Shown here: in pieces, positions 26,622 to 35,321 of the stretch
Layout: each line of letters starts with the position of its first letter
Position numbering within the stretch: position 1 is the stretch's first letter
Origin: Edaphobacter dinghuensis
Lineage (GTDB): Bacteria; Acidobacteriota; Terriglobia; Terriglobales; Acidobacteriaceae
DNA length: 64,000 bases
Direction of reading: 5' to 3'
Assembly (NCBI RefSeq): GCF_014640335.1
Contig: NZ_BMGT01000003.1
Coordinates: 851,149 to 915,148 of the forward strand
The notes under the pieces: model-generated
Seen by the model: only the letters and a program-made list of their open reading frames with translations
Database searches by the model: none
Told to the model about the DNA's origin: nothing
Position numbers and translations under genes: made by a program

Positions 26622-28010
26622 TCAGCGGGGGAGGATCTGCATCCGCAGTGGCCCGTCAGGCCGCAGGGTGATCTTGGCCTGAACTCCGGGAGGAGCGGTG
26701 TCCGCATATCTCAAGCGCCAGTGCTGGGCGATGGTGGCGATGGCGAGAACGCCTTCCATCCACGCGAAGCCTTCGCCGATGCACTGTCGTCCGCCGCCGC
26801 CGAAGGGAAAGTACGCGAAGCGCGGGCGGTCTGCCTTGTTGGCTGGCGTGTGGCGATCGGGATCGAAACGGAGCGGATCGGGAAAGTACTCGGCGGTGCG
26901 GTGCATGATGTATTGACTGAAGAAGAAGTGGGCTCCGGGAGGGATGCGATAGGGGCCGAGCGTGATTGGCTTGGTGGACATTCGGCCCATCGCCCAGGCT
27001 GGTGGATAGAGACGCATGGATTCGGCGAAGACCTGCTCGGTGTAGCGGAGGTTGGGATAGTCGGCGAGGGTGGGAAGGCGTGCTTCGGTGCCGGCGCCGA
27101 GGACGGTATCGATTTCGGCGTGGAGTTTGGCCTCTACTTCGGGATTCTGGCTGAGGAGATACCACGTCCACGTGAGGGCATTGGCTACGGTCTCGTAACC
27201 GGCGAGAAAGATGGTGAGGACTTCGTCGCGGATCTGCTCGTCTGACATGCCTTGCTGAGTCTCCGTCAGAGACGCCTGATCGTCGCGTGAGGCGATGAGC
27301 ATGGAGAGCAGGTCGCCCTTGTCGATACCTGCGGCGCGGTGTTCGCGGATGAGGCGGTTGACGACGGCGTCGAGGCGGCTGCGCGAGCGACGGAATTTAA
27401 TGACGCCGGGGATAGGCAGATGCAGAAAAGATTCGAGACGGGGGAAGACGACGAGGAAGTTGTAGAGGTCCATGATGGTGTTGACCTCTTCGTTGATGCG
27501 GCGAACGTCGTCGGTGACTTCGGTGTTGAAGAGAGTACGGGCGATGATCTCGAGCGAGAGCGACATCATGGATGCGGAGATGTCGATGGTCTCATTGGGC
27601 TGCCAACGGTCGCGATGAGCGGCGGCGCTTGAGACGATCTGGTCGGCGTATGCGGCGATGCGCTGGCGATGAAACGCCGGCGCGACGATACGGCGCTGGC
27701 GCAGGTGGATAGGATCGTCGGAGGTGATGAGGCCTTCGCCCAGAAGCACCTTCATGCGGCGCACGGTACGCTCTTTGACGAAGGCGGGAGCCTGATTGAT
27801 GAGGATCTCGCGAATGTATTCGGGGTCGTTGAGGAAGACGATGGGCGTGCCCATGAAGCGGTAGTGGGCGATGGGGCCGTAGGTGCGGTGAAGATGCTCG
27901 AAGAGAAGGATGGGCTCGCCGAGCTTGACCCACGGCTTGTTGGCGTAGAAGGGCAGGGAGTGTTTGAGGCCGGGCGGCAGGTTCCATTTGGAGTTCGCCC
28001 GCGGGGTCAT
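26622..28010 (-). CDS. Cytochrome P450
   Basis: 462 residues, soluble bacterial-type P450 without a fused reductase. I-helix [13 protein letters not shown]-helix ExxR as ESMR, and the haem-thiolate loop [14 protein letters not shown] with ligand C410. The N-terminus ([10 protein letters not shown]) resembles the Pro-rich lead of fatty-acid and terpene-type P450s. The ATG at 28010 overlaps the tmk stop as ATGA, so it is translationally coupled to thymidylate kinase. The open frame continues upstream through tmk but only as a shadow. No ferredoxin or reductase gene is near, so redox partners are elsewhere. Substrate unknown. Confidence 0.95.
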   Translation of the reverse strand: MTPRANSKWNLPPGLKHSLPFYANKPWVKLGEPILLFEHLHRTYGPIAHYRFMGTPIVFLNDPEYIREILINQAPAFVKERTVRRMKVLLGEGLITSDDPIHLRQRRIVAPAFHRQRIAAYADQIVSSAAAHRDRWQPNETIDISASMMSLSLEIIARTLFNTEVTDDVRRINEEVNTIMDLYNFLVVFPRLESFLHLPIPGVIKFRRSRSRLDAVVNRLIREHRAAGIDKGDLLSMLIASRDDQASLTETQQGMSDEQIRDEVLTIFLAGYETVANALTWTWYLLSQNPEVEAKLHAEIDTVLGAGTEARLPTLADYPNLRYTEQVFAESMRLYPPAWAMGRMSTKPITLGPYRIPPGAHFFFSQYIMHRTAEYFPDPLRFDPDRHTPANKADRPRFAYFPFGGGGRQCIGEGFAWMEGVLAIATIAQHWRLRYADTAPPGVQAKITLRPDGPLRMQILPR

Positions 28011-28681
28011 GGCGTTGGTGCGCCTAGTCGGGTAGATACGATTTCGAGGATGTGGGTGTGGATCTCTTCGATGGGTGCTTCGTCGCGGATGGGATGGACA
28101 CGGCGCGGCTCGCGTGCGGCGATCTCTTCGTATTTGTCGTAGATGCGTCGGTAGAACTCGTCGGACTCGCGTTCGAAACGGTTTTCGTCGGTGCCTTGCT
28201 GGCGGGTGTGGCGCTGGTTGCGGCGGCGGGCGCGGCGCAGCGAGCCTTCGAGCGAGGGCAGCAGTAGAAGGGTGAGGTCGGGTTGCAGGTTGCCGCAGGC
28301 GGCGGCGTGCATGGCGAGGATGCGCTCGCTGCCGAGCTGGCGGCCTCCGCCCTGGTAAGCCTCGGAGGAGTCGGTGTAGCGGTCGCAGAGGACGATGCTG
28401 CCGGAGGCGAGCGCGGGCTCGATGATCTCGGCGATGGCCTGGGCGCGGTCGGCGAACATCAGCGCCATCTCGGTGGCAGGGGCGATGGGGCCGAGCGAGG
28501 CTTCGGAGCGGGAGTCGAGCAGGATGCCGCGGATGCGGTCGCCGAGTGCGGTGCCGCCGGGTTGGCGCAGGGTGACGACGTTGCGTCCTGCGGCCGTGAG
28601 CGACGCTGCGAGCAGACGAAGCTGGGTGGTCTTGCCGGAGCCGTCGAGGCCTTCGAAGGTGATGAAATAACCGCGCGCCAT
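28007..28681 (-). CDS. tmk: Thymidylate kinase
   Basis: 224 residues. Phosphorylates dTMP to dTDP. P-loop GLDGSGKTTQ at about 11-20, the DRY-type motif CDRYTDSS, and LRQPGGT where many homologues have TREPGGT (a Glu to Gln change at the P-loop partner motif; Gln also occurs elsewhere in the family). The LID region is long and Arg-rich (RRARRRNQRHTRQ). The last four bases are shared with the start of the P450 gene. It is first in a two-gene unit. Confidence 0.94.
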   Translation of the reverse strand: MARGYFITFEGLDGSGKTTQLRLLAASLTAAGRNVVTLRQPGGTALGDRIRGILLDSRSEASLGPIAPATEMALMFADRAQAIAEIIEPALASGSIVLCDRYTDSSEAYQGGGRQLGSERILAMHAAACGNLQPDLTLLLLPSLEGSLRRARRRNQRHTRQQGTDENRFERESDEFYRRIYDKYEEIAAREPRRVHPIRDEAPIEEIHTHILEIVSTRLGAPTP

Positions 28682-28800
28682 GGAGACAGGTTATCTCAAC
28701 GCGCGGGATTGGCATCCAAGGAGTGAGAGGCAACGTGCATGGTGCTGCCTGTGACCGCAAGAGTCCCTGTTTGGAGAAGAGGGGGCGGATTGGGGGTTTT

Positions 28801-28953
28801 ATGATTCTTGTCTTCTTGTTTGTGCTGGCGCTGGCGATCGTTCTCTTTACAGTTCTGGGGGGAAGGAACCGGAGACGGAAACATCAGAACCCGGAGTCGG
28901 TGGTCAACGTGACCAATACGCCGCACGTTGGACGAGCTCCTGATGACGACTAA
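28801..28953 (+). CDS. Small single-TM protein
   Basis: 50 residues. An N-terminal hydrophobic helix (MILVFLFVLALAIVLFTVLG) is followed by a basic stretch (RNRRRKH) and a polar tail, a typical small inner-membrane topology with the tail in the cytoplasm. A G-rich stretch (ggggg) is close to the ATG but spacing is short. It stands alone between divergent tmk and a convergent lipoprotein gene. No family recognised; confidence is moderate because of size. Confidence 0.5.
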   Translation: MILVFLFVLALAIVLFTVLGGRNRRRKHQNPESVVNVTNTPHVGRAPDDD

Positions 28954-28974
28954 CGTCTAGCGCTTGGTTGACTG

Positions 28975-29346
28975 CTATGAGCCGGGAGGTGCCTGCATGG
29001 TGGTCTTGGGGCTGGTCTGCCAGTGGACGCCGTCGGGAGCTATCGTGATTTGAACCGGACCGTCGGCCTTTTCGTTGAGATAGGGGCCTTCGGCCTTGTG
29101 GTCGTGGTGGGAGGAGTCGGTGTAGGTGATGTGGAGATTGCCTGTGCCAAGAACTTTGAAACGGTAGTGGAAATCCGCGCCGGGAGCGAGCATCTGAGTA
29201 CCGAAGCTGGCACTGGGATAATCCACTTCGAGCAGCAGGAGAGGCTGGCTGGTGTGGTTGCTGACGGTCGCCTGTACGTGGGCGGAGTGGCAGCCAGTGA
29301 TGGCGAGCAGGCAGGCGAAGAAAGCAGGGATGCGGAACGGACGCAT
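28975..29346 (-). CDS. Small lipoprotein of unknown function
   Basis: 123 residues. Lipobox LAITGC with lipidated C19, so it is exported and anchored. The rest is a compact beta-rich domain (VQATVSNHTSQPLLLLEV, then FHYRFKVLGTGNLHITY) with a His/Asp patch SSHHDHK, which could bind metal. The C-terminus ends in a Pro/Gly tail. No family recognised. Divergent from the nucleoside hydrolase gene, 98 bp apart. Confidence 0.8.
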   Translation of the reverse strand: MRPFRIPAFFACLLAITGCHSAHVQATVSNHTSQPLLLLEVDYPSASFGTQMLAPGADFHYRFKVLGTGNLHITYTDSSHHDHKAEGPYLNEKADGPVQITIAPDGVHWQTSPKTTMQAPPGS

Positions 29347-29444
29347 GGCTTAAGGGTAACAGCATGGAGAACTCCTCATTGGACTCGGTGCCGTTGCAGG
29401 CTTGTGCGCTGGTAGGATTCCTTCAGAACTTTGAGGGCCTTTGG

Positions 29445-30386
29445 ATGCATGTCAGGCACATTCTCTTGTCAGCCACGCTGGGCTTGCTGCTGGCTGGCGG
29501 TCATATCGCAGTTGCACAACATCCGGTTGCGAAGCAGAAGGTTATTATCGACACCGATATCGGCGATGACATCGACGATGCGTTTGCAGTAGCGCTGGCG
29601 TTTCGTAGTCCTGAGCTTCAGGTGCTTCAGATCGATGCGGGATACGGCGATACGCATCTGCGTGCGAAGCTGCTGGAGCATTTTCTGCGCGATGCCGGAT
29701 TGCCGCAGGTGCCGGTGGCTCAGGGGGTGACGACGCATACGACCAATGTCTTTACACAGCGAGCTTATGCGGAGGAGCAGGCTGAGCCTTCGCATCCGTA
29801 CCCCGATGCGATTGCTACGTCGCTGGACCTGATCCGCAAATCTCCCGGCGAGATTACTTTGATTGCGATTGCACCGCTGAGCAACATTGGAGCGATGATC
29901 GACCGCGATCCAGCGACCTTTCGCAAGCTGAAGCGCGTTGTGTTGATGGGCGGCTCGGTCCGTGTCGGCTACGATGGCAAATCGGCGCCGGAGCCGGAGT
30001 GGAACATCAAGATGGACATCGACGCGGCGCAGAAGTTATTTGCATCGGGTGTGCCTATTTTTGTGATGCCGCTGGATGCGACGATCCTGAAGCTGGATGC
30101 GGCGAAGCGTCAACAGGTCTTCTCGCATGGGTCACGGCTGACGGATCAGCTTGCGATCTTGTACAAGCAGTGGGGAAGTGAGACGCCCACGCTCTTCGAT
30201 GCGATGGCGGTTGCTTATGCGATTGATCCTGCGTTATGTCCTACGACTCCCATGCGTATTCGCGTCGATGATCGCGGCATGACTATACCCGGAGAAGGTA
30301 CGCCGAATGCCAATGTTTGTCTGCGGTCAAGCTCGGAGGGGTTCTTTCGGTTTTATTTGCCTCGGGTATTGCGGGCGAGGAAGTGA
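29445..30386 (+). CDS. Exported nucleoside hydrolase
   Basis: 313 residues from the ATG at 29445, which has a gaggg about 8 nt upstream and starts a signal peptide (about 1-24, HIAVAQ). The inosine-uridine-preferring hydrolase signature is present: VIIDTDIGDDIDDAFAVALA (the calcium-binding DxDxxxDD). IAIAPLSNIGAMI, VVLMGGSVR and EWNIKMDIDAAQKLF (the NxxxD region) follow. It splits N-glycosidic bonds of nucleosides and would scavenge ribose or bases in the periplasm. Stands alone. Confidence 0.92.
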   Translation: MHVRHILLSATLGLLLAGGHIAVAQHPVAKQKVIIDTDIGDDIDDAFAVALAFRSPELQVLQIDAGYGDTHLRAKLLEHFLRDAGLPQVPVAQGVTTHTTNVFTQRAYAEEQAEPSHPYPDAIATSLDLIRKSPGEITLIAIAPLSNIGAMIDRDPATFRKLKRVVLMGGSVRVGYDGKSAPEPEWNIKMDIDAAQKLFASGVPIFVMPLDATILKLDAAKRQQVFSHGSRLTDQLAILYKQWGSETPTLFDAMAVAYAIDPALCPTTPMRIRVDDRGMTIPGEGTPNANVCLRSSSEGFFRFYLPRVLRARK

Positions 30387-30433
30387 TTAGAGCGGTTCTC
30401 CTCCGGATGTCGTTTTGGTGATTCGAGCAAAAC

Positions 30434-30462
30434 GCAGATTCCCTTCGGGAATGACAAAGAAA
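30434..30462. repeat. Short dispersed repeat type 2, copy 1
   Basis: A gcagattccc/ttcgggaatgacaaa unit with an internal ttccc..gggaa palindrome. A related unit with a longer palindromic core occurs at 35249-35286. It lies in the 217-bp gap between the nucleoside hydrolase and the REC-PAS regulator, which holds no gene that I can see. Confidence 0.55.
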
Positions 30463-30522
30463 AGAAAGCTACACCTCAGAGGAAATAGCTATAGAGCGTC
30501 CTTGAAGTCTTGAGCAAGCACC

Positions 30523-30598
30523 AGCAACAGCGAAATACAGGGGTCTCTCCACTGCGCTTCGCTTCGGTCGAGATGACGTGGCTAAGAGGTTGTACCTG
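30523..30598. repeat. Dispersed intergenic repeat type 1, copy 1
   Basis: About 75 bp. It shares aaatacagg, tccactgc, ttcggtcgagatg and taagaggt/tagaggt in the same order with 35155-35245, with small internal differences. Both copies lie between genes and near the type 2 repeat. They look like members of a REP-like family that does not code for protein. Confidence 0.65.
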
Positions 30599-30603
30599 AA
30601 AAA

Positions 30604-31416
30604 TCAGGCGAAGGCTGCGGGGGAGCGGTCGAGGATGCGGGCGGTTAGGACGACTCCGCTGCGGTCGTCGTGCAGGGTGATGGGGAAGGCTAGGACGCTC
30701 CAGGTAATGTTCTGCTCGTCGGGTTTGGGGATGTTGAGCAGGCCGCGGTGGGTGCGGTCGATGTAGGTCTCGCGGGTGTGGGAGACGGTCTGGATGATCT
30801 CGTTCCAGTCGCGCATCAGGGTGGGCATCTCGATGGAGGGATTGCGGCCGGGGAACCAGTCGCGGGGCTGACCGAGGTACTCGGCGGCGGAGTCGTTGCA
30901 GTAGAGCCAGGTGCTGCGGCTGTCGAAGATCTGGACGAGTACATCGGAGCCGATGGCCATTGCGATGCGCGAGTAGAAGAAGTCGCGCGCGTCGACGACG
31001 ACGGGGGAGCCGCGGCGCTTGGCTTCGAGCGAGCTGAGGGCGGAGAGGATGTCCTCGATGGAGCTGTGGCCTTTGAGTAGATGCATGTCCTCGGCTCCTC
31101 CGAAGAAGTGCTCGAGCGTGGCCGAGAGGATGATGATGGGCACATGCGGACGGGTACGGCGCAGCATGTGTGCAGCTTCGGTGCCGAACTGTCCGGCTCC
31201 GAGATGGTAGTCGAGCACAGCGATGTCGATATTGTTGAAGAGTTCGACTGCCTCTTCGATGGTGGAGGCGGGGATGCATTCGTAGCCGTGCTGGCGAAGG
31301 ATGGTGGCGCGGAGAAACAGATTATCGGGCTCGTCGTCGAGCAGAAGGACGCGAACATGGGGAGGACTTAACGACATTGGGTTATCGTCGTTGCGGGTCT
31401 CAGGTGGATTGACCAT
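30604..31416 (-). CDS. Response regulator receiver protein with C-terminal PAS-like domain
   Basis: 270 residues. The receiver domain is complete: acidic pair in LLLDDEPD, phosphoacceptor Asp in IAVLDYHLG, Thr/Ser site in IILSA, and Lys in HLLKG. A PAS-like domain follows (about 140-265: VQIFDSRSTWLYCNDSAAEYLG, then WSVLAFPITLHDDRSGVVLTARI). There is no DNA-binding, kinase or cyclase output. It would act by protein contact. The start at 31416 is not certain; an ATG at 31377 is also possible and neither has a strong ribosome binding site. It lies 52 bp downstream of lpxD on the same strand. Confidence 0.85.
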   Translation of the reverse strand: MVNPPETRNDDNPMSLSPPHVRVLLLDDEPDNLFLRATILRQHGYECIPASTIEEAVELFNNIDIAVLDYHLGAGQFGTEAAHMLRRTRPHVPIIILSATLEHFFGGAEDMHLLKGHSSIEDILSALSSLEAKRRGSPVVVDARDFFYSRIAMAIGSDVLVQIFDSRSTWLYCNDSAAEYLGQPRDWFPGRNPSIEMPTLMRDWNEIIQTVSHTRETYIDRTHRGLLNIPKPDEQNITWSVLAFPITLHDDRSGVVLTARILDRSPAAFA

Positions 31417-31468
31417 CAGCTAACTATTTTGATGCGCTTCGATCGTCGGAGGTAATCCTGTCCGGCGG

Positions 31469-32473
31469 TTATTTTAGAGACTTGAGGCTGCGTAGAAGCT
31501 CGGGCAGCCGGTTGATAAGCGCGACCGAACGGAGCCACTGGCGGTTGTCGATAGCAGGGTAACCGCTAACGACTTTGCCGGGAGCGACGTCGCCGGGGAT
31601 TCCGGATTGCGCGGTGGCGATGGCTCCGTCACCTACGGTGCAGTGTCCGGCGACGCCGACCTGACCGGCGAGGATGACGCCGCGGCCGATGGTGGTCGAT
31701 CCGGCGAGGCCGACCTGGGCACAGAGCAACGTGTCATTGCCAACGGTAGAGCCGTGGCCTACCTGCACCAGATTGTCGATCTTGGCTCCGGCATGGATGC
31801 GGGTCTCGCCGATGCTGGCGCGGTCGATGCAGGCGTTGGCCTGGACTTCCACGTCATCTTCAAGGACGGCCGGGCCGGACTGCTGGATCTTGTGCCAGCT
31901 TTTGCCGGGGAGGACGCCCGCCTGCTTGGCGAAGCCGAAGCCGTCGGCTCCGATGATAGCTCCGTTTTGCAAGATGACGTGGTCGCCTAGCTGGCAGTGT
32001 TCGCGGACGACGGCGTGGGCGTGGGCGAAGAGGTGATTGCCGGCGCGGACGTGGGGGTAGAGGACGACGTGGGGCAGAAGGGTGGCGTTATCGCCGAGGA
32101 CGACGTGGTCTCCGACGACGACGTACGCGCCGATGTGCGCGTTGGCTCCGATCTTGGCCGTGTTCGCGATGACGGCGGTGGGATGGATGCCGGGAGCGTA
32201 GACGGGAGGCTGATAGAAGAGCTCGATGGCGTGGGCAAAGGCGAGATAGGGGTTGTCGATGCGGAGGGTGGCGGTGGTGATCTCGGAGAAAGACGGCTCG
32301 ACAAGGACGGCGGTGGCCTGGGTGGTGCGTGCCAGCGAGGCGTACTTGGGGTTGGCGATGAAGGAGAGGTCGCCCAGAGCGGCGGTATCGATGGCGGCAA
32401 CTCCGGTGATCTCCGCAGTGGGGTCGCCGTGCAGGGTGGCTCCGAGACGTTGGGCTAGGTCGGCGAGCTTCAT
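31469..32473 (-). CDS. lpxD: UDP-3-O-acylglucosamine N-acyltransferase
   Basis: 334 residues. Third step of lipid A synthesis: adds a 3-hydroxyacyl chain to the 2-amino group of UDP-3-O-acyl-glucosamine. N-terminal uridine-binding domain ([12 protein letters not shown]), then a left-handed beta-helix of hexapeptide repeats. GADGFGFA and catalytic H240 in NLVQVGH are present. The C-terminus ends in a short helix. No lpxA, lpxB or fabZ nearby, so it is not in the common lpx cluster; Acidobacteria often carry more than one lpxD-like gene. Confidence 0.94.
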   Translation of the reverse strand: MKLADLAQRLGATLHGDPTAEITGVAAIDTAALGDLSFIANPKYASLARTTQATAVLVEPSFSEITTATLRIDNPYLAFAHAIELFYQPPVYAPGIHPTAVIANTAKIGANAHIGAYVVVGDHVVLGDNATLLPHVVLYPHVRAGNHLFAHAHAVVREHCQLGDHVILQNGAIIGADGFGFAKQAGVLPGKSWHKIQQSGPAVLEDDVEVQANACIDRASIGETRIHAGAKIDNLVQVGHGSTVGNDTLLCAQVGLAGSTTIGRGVILAGQVGVAGHCTVGDGAIATAQSGIPGDVAPGKVVSGYPAIDNRQWLRSVALINRLPELLRSLKSLK

Positions 32474-32502
32474 GGTTGGGATTGTAGCGCGGGGAGAGAT
32501 TT

Positions 32503-33042
32503 CTAGTTAGTCCGGGTGTTGGGTGGAAGGGGTGTGTTGAAGAGCTCGCTCTGCAAGCTGGTGGCGGCCGACTTCGGCAGCGGCTTCTTGCGCGAGGGGG
32601 TGGTGATGACGGCGAGAAGCTGGAGATCGGTGATGGCGGTTCGCGGGACGTAGACGCGCTGGGTGTTGGAACGGATGTCCGGCGGGATGAGCTGAAGTCC
32701 GGCATCGCCGATGAGGTCGTCGAGCAAGGAGGCGTCAATGGGGGCGAGGCCCTCAAGCTGGTCCTCGGTACGGAAGGTGAGGCGCAGCCAGAGGCCTTCG
32801 GTGCGGGGACGGGCGAGGAAGGTGCGGCGAGTGAGCCGCTCAGGGTTCGCGGTGTCGTTCAGGTTGAAGTCGCGGACGTAGCAGATGTATTTGATGTCGG
32901 TGAGGCCGATGGAGATGACATGGCCGCTGAGGTCGAGCAGGTCGACCGTTCCATTGCGCACAAAGGCGGCCAAGGGCAGGTAGCCGGGGACGGTTTCTCC
33001 GGTGATGCGGCGCACAATGACCTTTTTGCGAGACGAAGACAT
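32503..33042 (-). CDS. Conserved-looking protein of unknown function
   Basis: 179 residues from the ATG at 33042 ([12 protein letters not shown]). The first 70 residues form a small beta domain: [43 protein letters not shown], then [21 protein letters not shown]. The layout, a strand-rich fold reading out as a basic N-terminus and an YVRDF motif, recurs in Acidobacterial proteins as I recall them, but I cannot name the family. The C-terminal 40 residues are Lys/Pro/Ser-rich. No signal peptide, no helix in the membrane. It precedes lpxD on the same strand by 29 bp. Confidence 0.75.
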   Translation of the reverse strand: MSSSRKKVIVRRITGETVPGYLPLAAFVRNGTVDLLDLSGHVISIGLTDIKYICYVRDFNLNDTANPERLTRRTFLARPRTEGLWLRLTFRTEDQLEGLAPIDASLLDDLIGDAGLQLIPPDIRSNTQRVYVPRTAITDLQLLAVITTPSRKKPLPKSAATSLQSELFNTPLPPNTRTN

Positions 33043-33236
33043 GGTCTGGCGGATTGTCGCATGAATGGAAACACCGCAACGAAAAAGGTGCAGAAAGGGT
33101 AGCCAATCTGTCATCGTTGTGGTAAAGTGACGTTTTGTGCTTAGCTGCACAGATCTTTCTAAGCGATTGATTCGTCGCACTTTAGGGCGAGCGCCGCGTA
33201 CCGGTTAAGACCCGGCATGGAGTGTACGCAGCAGAT

Positions 33237-35018
33237 ATGGCCGACTACATCTACCTGCTCGAAAACCGCCTCTCGCAAGCCCAGCAGGCGTCGCTACGGA
33301 CGGTGCGCGAAGCTGCGCGTAACAAAGGGCTTACTGTATTTCTGGTAGGCGGAGCGGTACGTGACCTGACCAGTGGATCGCCGGTGCGCGATCTGGATGT
33401 AGCGGTTCAGGGAAATGCGCTCAAACTGAAGAAAGATATAGAGAAAGCTGGAGGCAAGATCTCCGGCGAGCATGAAGAAGGGCACACCTTCTATGCAAGA
33501 TTTCCTGACGGCGTAAGGATGGAGATCGGCAGCACGCTGTCGGTGACCTATCCCAAGCCGGGCAAGCCGGTGTTCAAATCGGCGACGATTCTCGAAGATT
33601 TGCGGAGGCGTGACTTCACCGCCAACGCGATGGCGATCTCCCTGAATGATGGTTCATATGGTTTGCTGATGGATCCGCTGAACGGAGTGGCTGACATCGA
33701 AAACCGTGAACTGCGATTGGTGAGCAACTACGGCTTTATTGAAGAACCGGTGCGGATGATTCGTGCGGTTCGGCTGGCGGCACGTCTGGGTTGGCACATG
33801 GACGAGAAGACCCAGGAGCGCTACGAGACTGGCAAGAAGGAAGGCTATATCTCGGCGCTCGATACCTTTCATCGCGGCTATGAGACGGAAGAGATCTTCC
33901 ATGAGGAAGATCCGCTGCGCGTGCTGAAACGGTTGGAGGCCGAGGGATGGATGAAGCATCTCGCCCCGACGTTGAGCGCTGCAAAGGCAAATGTACCGGA
34001 GCTGGAAAAGCTGCGGGCGAGCCACACGCAGTTGCAGCTGCAGGGCATTCATCCTGAGGGTTCGGTGGCTAACTTCTCGTTGTTGACAGCGAAGATGGCC
34101 CCCAAGGAAGTTTCTGCGCTGAAGAAGAGCTTCCCTCGGCAGGGTTTTGTGGGTGAGATCGAGGCGCTGGAGGGCGAGGCCAAGGAGTTTATCGCGCAGT
34201 TTTCAGGCAAGGGAGCGGCGCTGCCTTCGCAGGCATGGAAGCTGCTTTACTCGTCCAAGCCAGAGGCGATCCTGTGGGCGGCCCATACTGCCAAGGCCCC
34301 AGCGGTGAAGGCGAAGTTCGAGAGCTTCTATAAAGAGTGGCCGCAGGCGAAGCAGAAGCTGCCCCACACGTTGATGCAGGAGATGAGGATCGTTCCGGGC
34401 GTTCCTCGATACGAGGAGCTGCTGGACAAACTGTTCTTCGAGCTGATGGATGAGAAGCTGGGGACGGTGGAAGAGATGAAGGCTTACCTCGAGCCTTACT
34501 CGCCTCCTGCGCCTCCGCCGCCGGTGCACCTGCGCCGGGCGCGCGTGGCGAAGAAAGAAGCCAAGCCCGCGAAGAGCCGCAAGAAGGCTGTGGCGGCTGA
34601 GGGCGCTGAGGGAGTTGCAGAGTTGGAGGCTTCGGCGGAGACTCCGGTAGTGGCTGCGGCCAAGCCGGTAAAGGTCGCTGCTGCAAAGGCAGCTGCCCCG
34701 GCGAAGAAGGCTGCTCCGGTGAAAGTAGTGGCGAAGAAAGCTGCTGCACCAGCGAAGAAGACTGCGGCTCCGGTGAAGAAGGCTGCTCCGGTAAAGAAGG
34801 TGGTGGTCAAGGCTCCTGCCAAAAAGTCTGTCGCGAAAAAGCCTGCTGCTCCGGTGAAGAAGGTGGCAGCCAAGAAGCCAGCGGCAAAAAAGGCTGCCCC
34901 TAAAAAGGCTCCTGCTAAGGCTGTAGCGAAGAAGGCTCCAGTAAAGGTCGTTGCAAAGGCAGCGGCGAAGAAAACTGTGCCGGTAAAGAAGGCTCCTCCA
35001 GCGAAGAAGAAACGGTAG
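33237..35018 (+). CDS. CCA-adding enzyme/poly(A) polymerase-family nucleotidyltransferase with Lys/Ala-rich tail
   Basis: 593 residues. The class II nucleotidyltransferase head is intact: FLVGGAVRD, the metal-binding DLD in PVRDLDVAV, RRRDFTANAMA, and EEPVRMIRAVRLAARLGW. Helical neck and body reach about residue 420. From there about 170 residues are almost only Lys, Ala, Pro and Val (PAKKA, PVKKA, KKPAAKK units), like histone H1 C-tails or AlgP. The head would add CCA or A to tRNA or RNA; the tail likely binds nucleic acid. The ATG at 33237 gives the MADYIYLLE start; a GTG at 33222 is an alternative. The 194-bp divergent gap upstream contains the promoter. Confidence 0.9.
   Translation: MADYIYLLENRLSQAQQASLRTVREAARNKGLTVFLVGGAVRDLTSGSPVRDLDVAVQGNALKLKKDIEKAGGKISGEHEEGHTFYARFPDGVRMEIGSTLSVTYPKPGKPVFKSATILEDLRRRDFTANAMAISLNDGSYGLLMDPLNGVADIENRELRLVSNYGFIEEPVRMIRAVRLAARLGWHMDEKTQERYETGKKEGYISALDTFHRGYETEEIFHEEDPLRVLKRLEAEGWMKHLAPTLSAAKANVPELEKLRASHTQLQLQGIHPEGSVANFSLLTAKMAPKEVSALKKSFPRQGFVGEIEALEGEAKEFIAQFSGKGAALPSQAWKLLYSSKPEAILWAAHTAKAPAVKAKFESFYKEWPQAKQKLPHTLMQEMRIVPGVPRYEELLDKLFFELMDEKLGTVEEMKAYLEPYSPPAPPPPVHLRRARVAKKEAKPAKSRKKAVAAEGAEGVAELEASAETPVVAAAKPVKVAAAKAAAPAKKAAPVKVVAKKAAAPAKKTAAPVKKAAPVKKVVVKAPAKKSVAKKPAAPVKKVAAKKPAAKKAAPKKAPAKAVAKKAPVKVVAKAAAKKTVPVKKAPPAKKKR
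34540..35015 (+). repeat. Degenerate coding repeats of the Lys/Ala tail
   Basis: Imperfect tandem units built on aagaaggctgctccggtgaag and shorter variants, in frame inside the nucleotidyltransferase gene. Unit length varies from about 12 to 27 bp, so this is low-complexity coding DNA that can change length by slippage. Confidence 0.75.
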
Positions 35019-35040
35019 GTTTCCTTTCGATGGGAAAGAT

Positions 35041-35074
35041 GGGCGACACCGGCGAGGCTGGTGTCGCCCTTTTT
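35041..35074 (+). terminator. Rho-independent terminator of the nucleotidyltransferase gene
   Basis: 10-bp perfect stem (gggcgacacc / ggtgtcgccc), 9-nt loop, followed by a run of five to six T. 22 bp past the stop codon. The best terminator in the window. Confidence 0.92.
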
Positions 35075-35154
35075 CTACGCCTGAATTTGGTTCGGGATCT
35101 GCCTCAAGATTGCACCTGCTTGTGTCGGTTTTGATAGATGGAACCAACGATGGC

Positions 35155-35245
35155 AGAAGCAAAGGCAAATACAGGAGGCTTTCCACTGCCCGATTCGACT
35201 ACGCTCAGGGTTCGGTCGAGATGGCGTGAATTTAGAGGTGATCTG
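35155..35245. repeat. Dispersed intergenic repeat type 1, copy 2
   Basis: About 90 bp, colinear with 30523-30598 but with an extra inner block (cgattcgactacgctcaggg) forming part of a stem. Shared blocks: aaatacagg, tccactgc, ttcggtcgagatg, ttagaggt. Confidence 0.65.
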
Positions 35246-35248
35246 CAC

Positions 35249-35286
35249 GGCAGATTCCTCCGCTTCGCTGCGGAATGACAGACAAA
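35249..35286. repeat. Dispersed repeat type 2, copy 2
   Basis: A gcagattcc...ggaatgacagacaaa unit with a ccgc ttcg ctgcgg core that can fold into a hairpin; related to 30434-30462 at both ends but with a longer core. Confidence 0.55.
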
Positions 35287-35321
35287 TTTTATCTGCGTTT
35301 ATCCGTGCGATCCGTAGTCGA

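Larger units (their letters stand above)
35075..35321. other. Non-coding gap holding dispersed repeats
   Basis: Together with the terminator this makes about 300 bp without a gene between the convergent nucleotidyltransferase and oxidase genes. The right half is filled by the two repeat types described separately. The left half shows nothing recognisable. Confidence 0.6.

Noticed and set aside
28682..28760. N-terminal extension of the P450 frame through tmk and beyond
   Set aside because: The extension is Arg/Pro/His-rich with no domain pattern and lies in another phase of tmk; the ATGA overlap gives a better start at 28010.
34540..35015. Possible CRISPR-like or tandem repeat array
   Set aside because: Units are in frame, unequal in length, without spacers, and encode a Lys/Ala tail.
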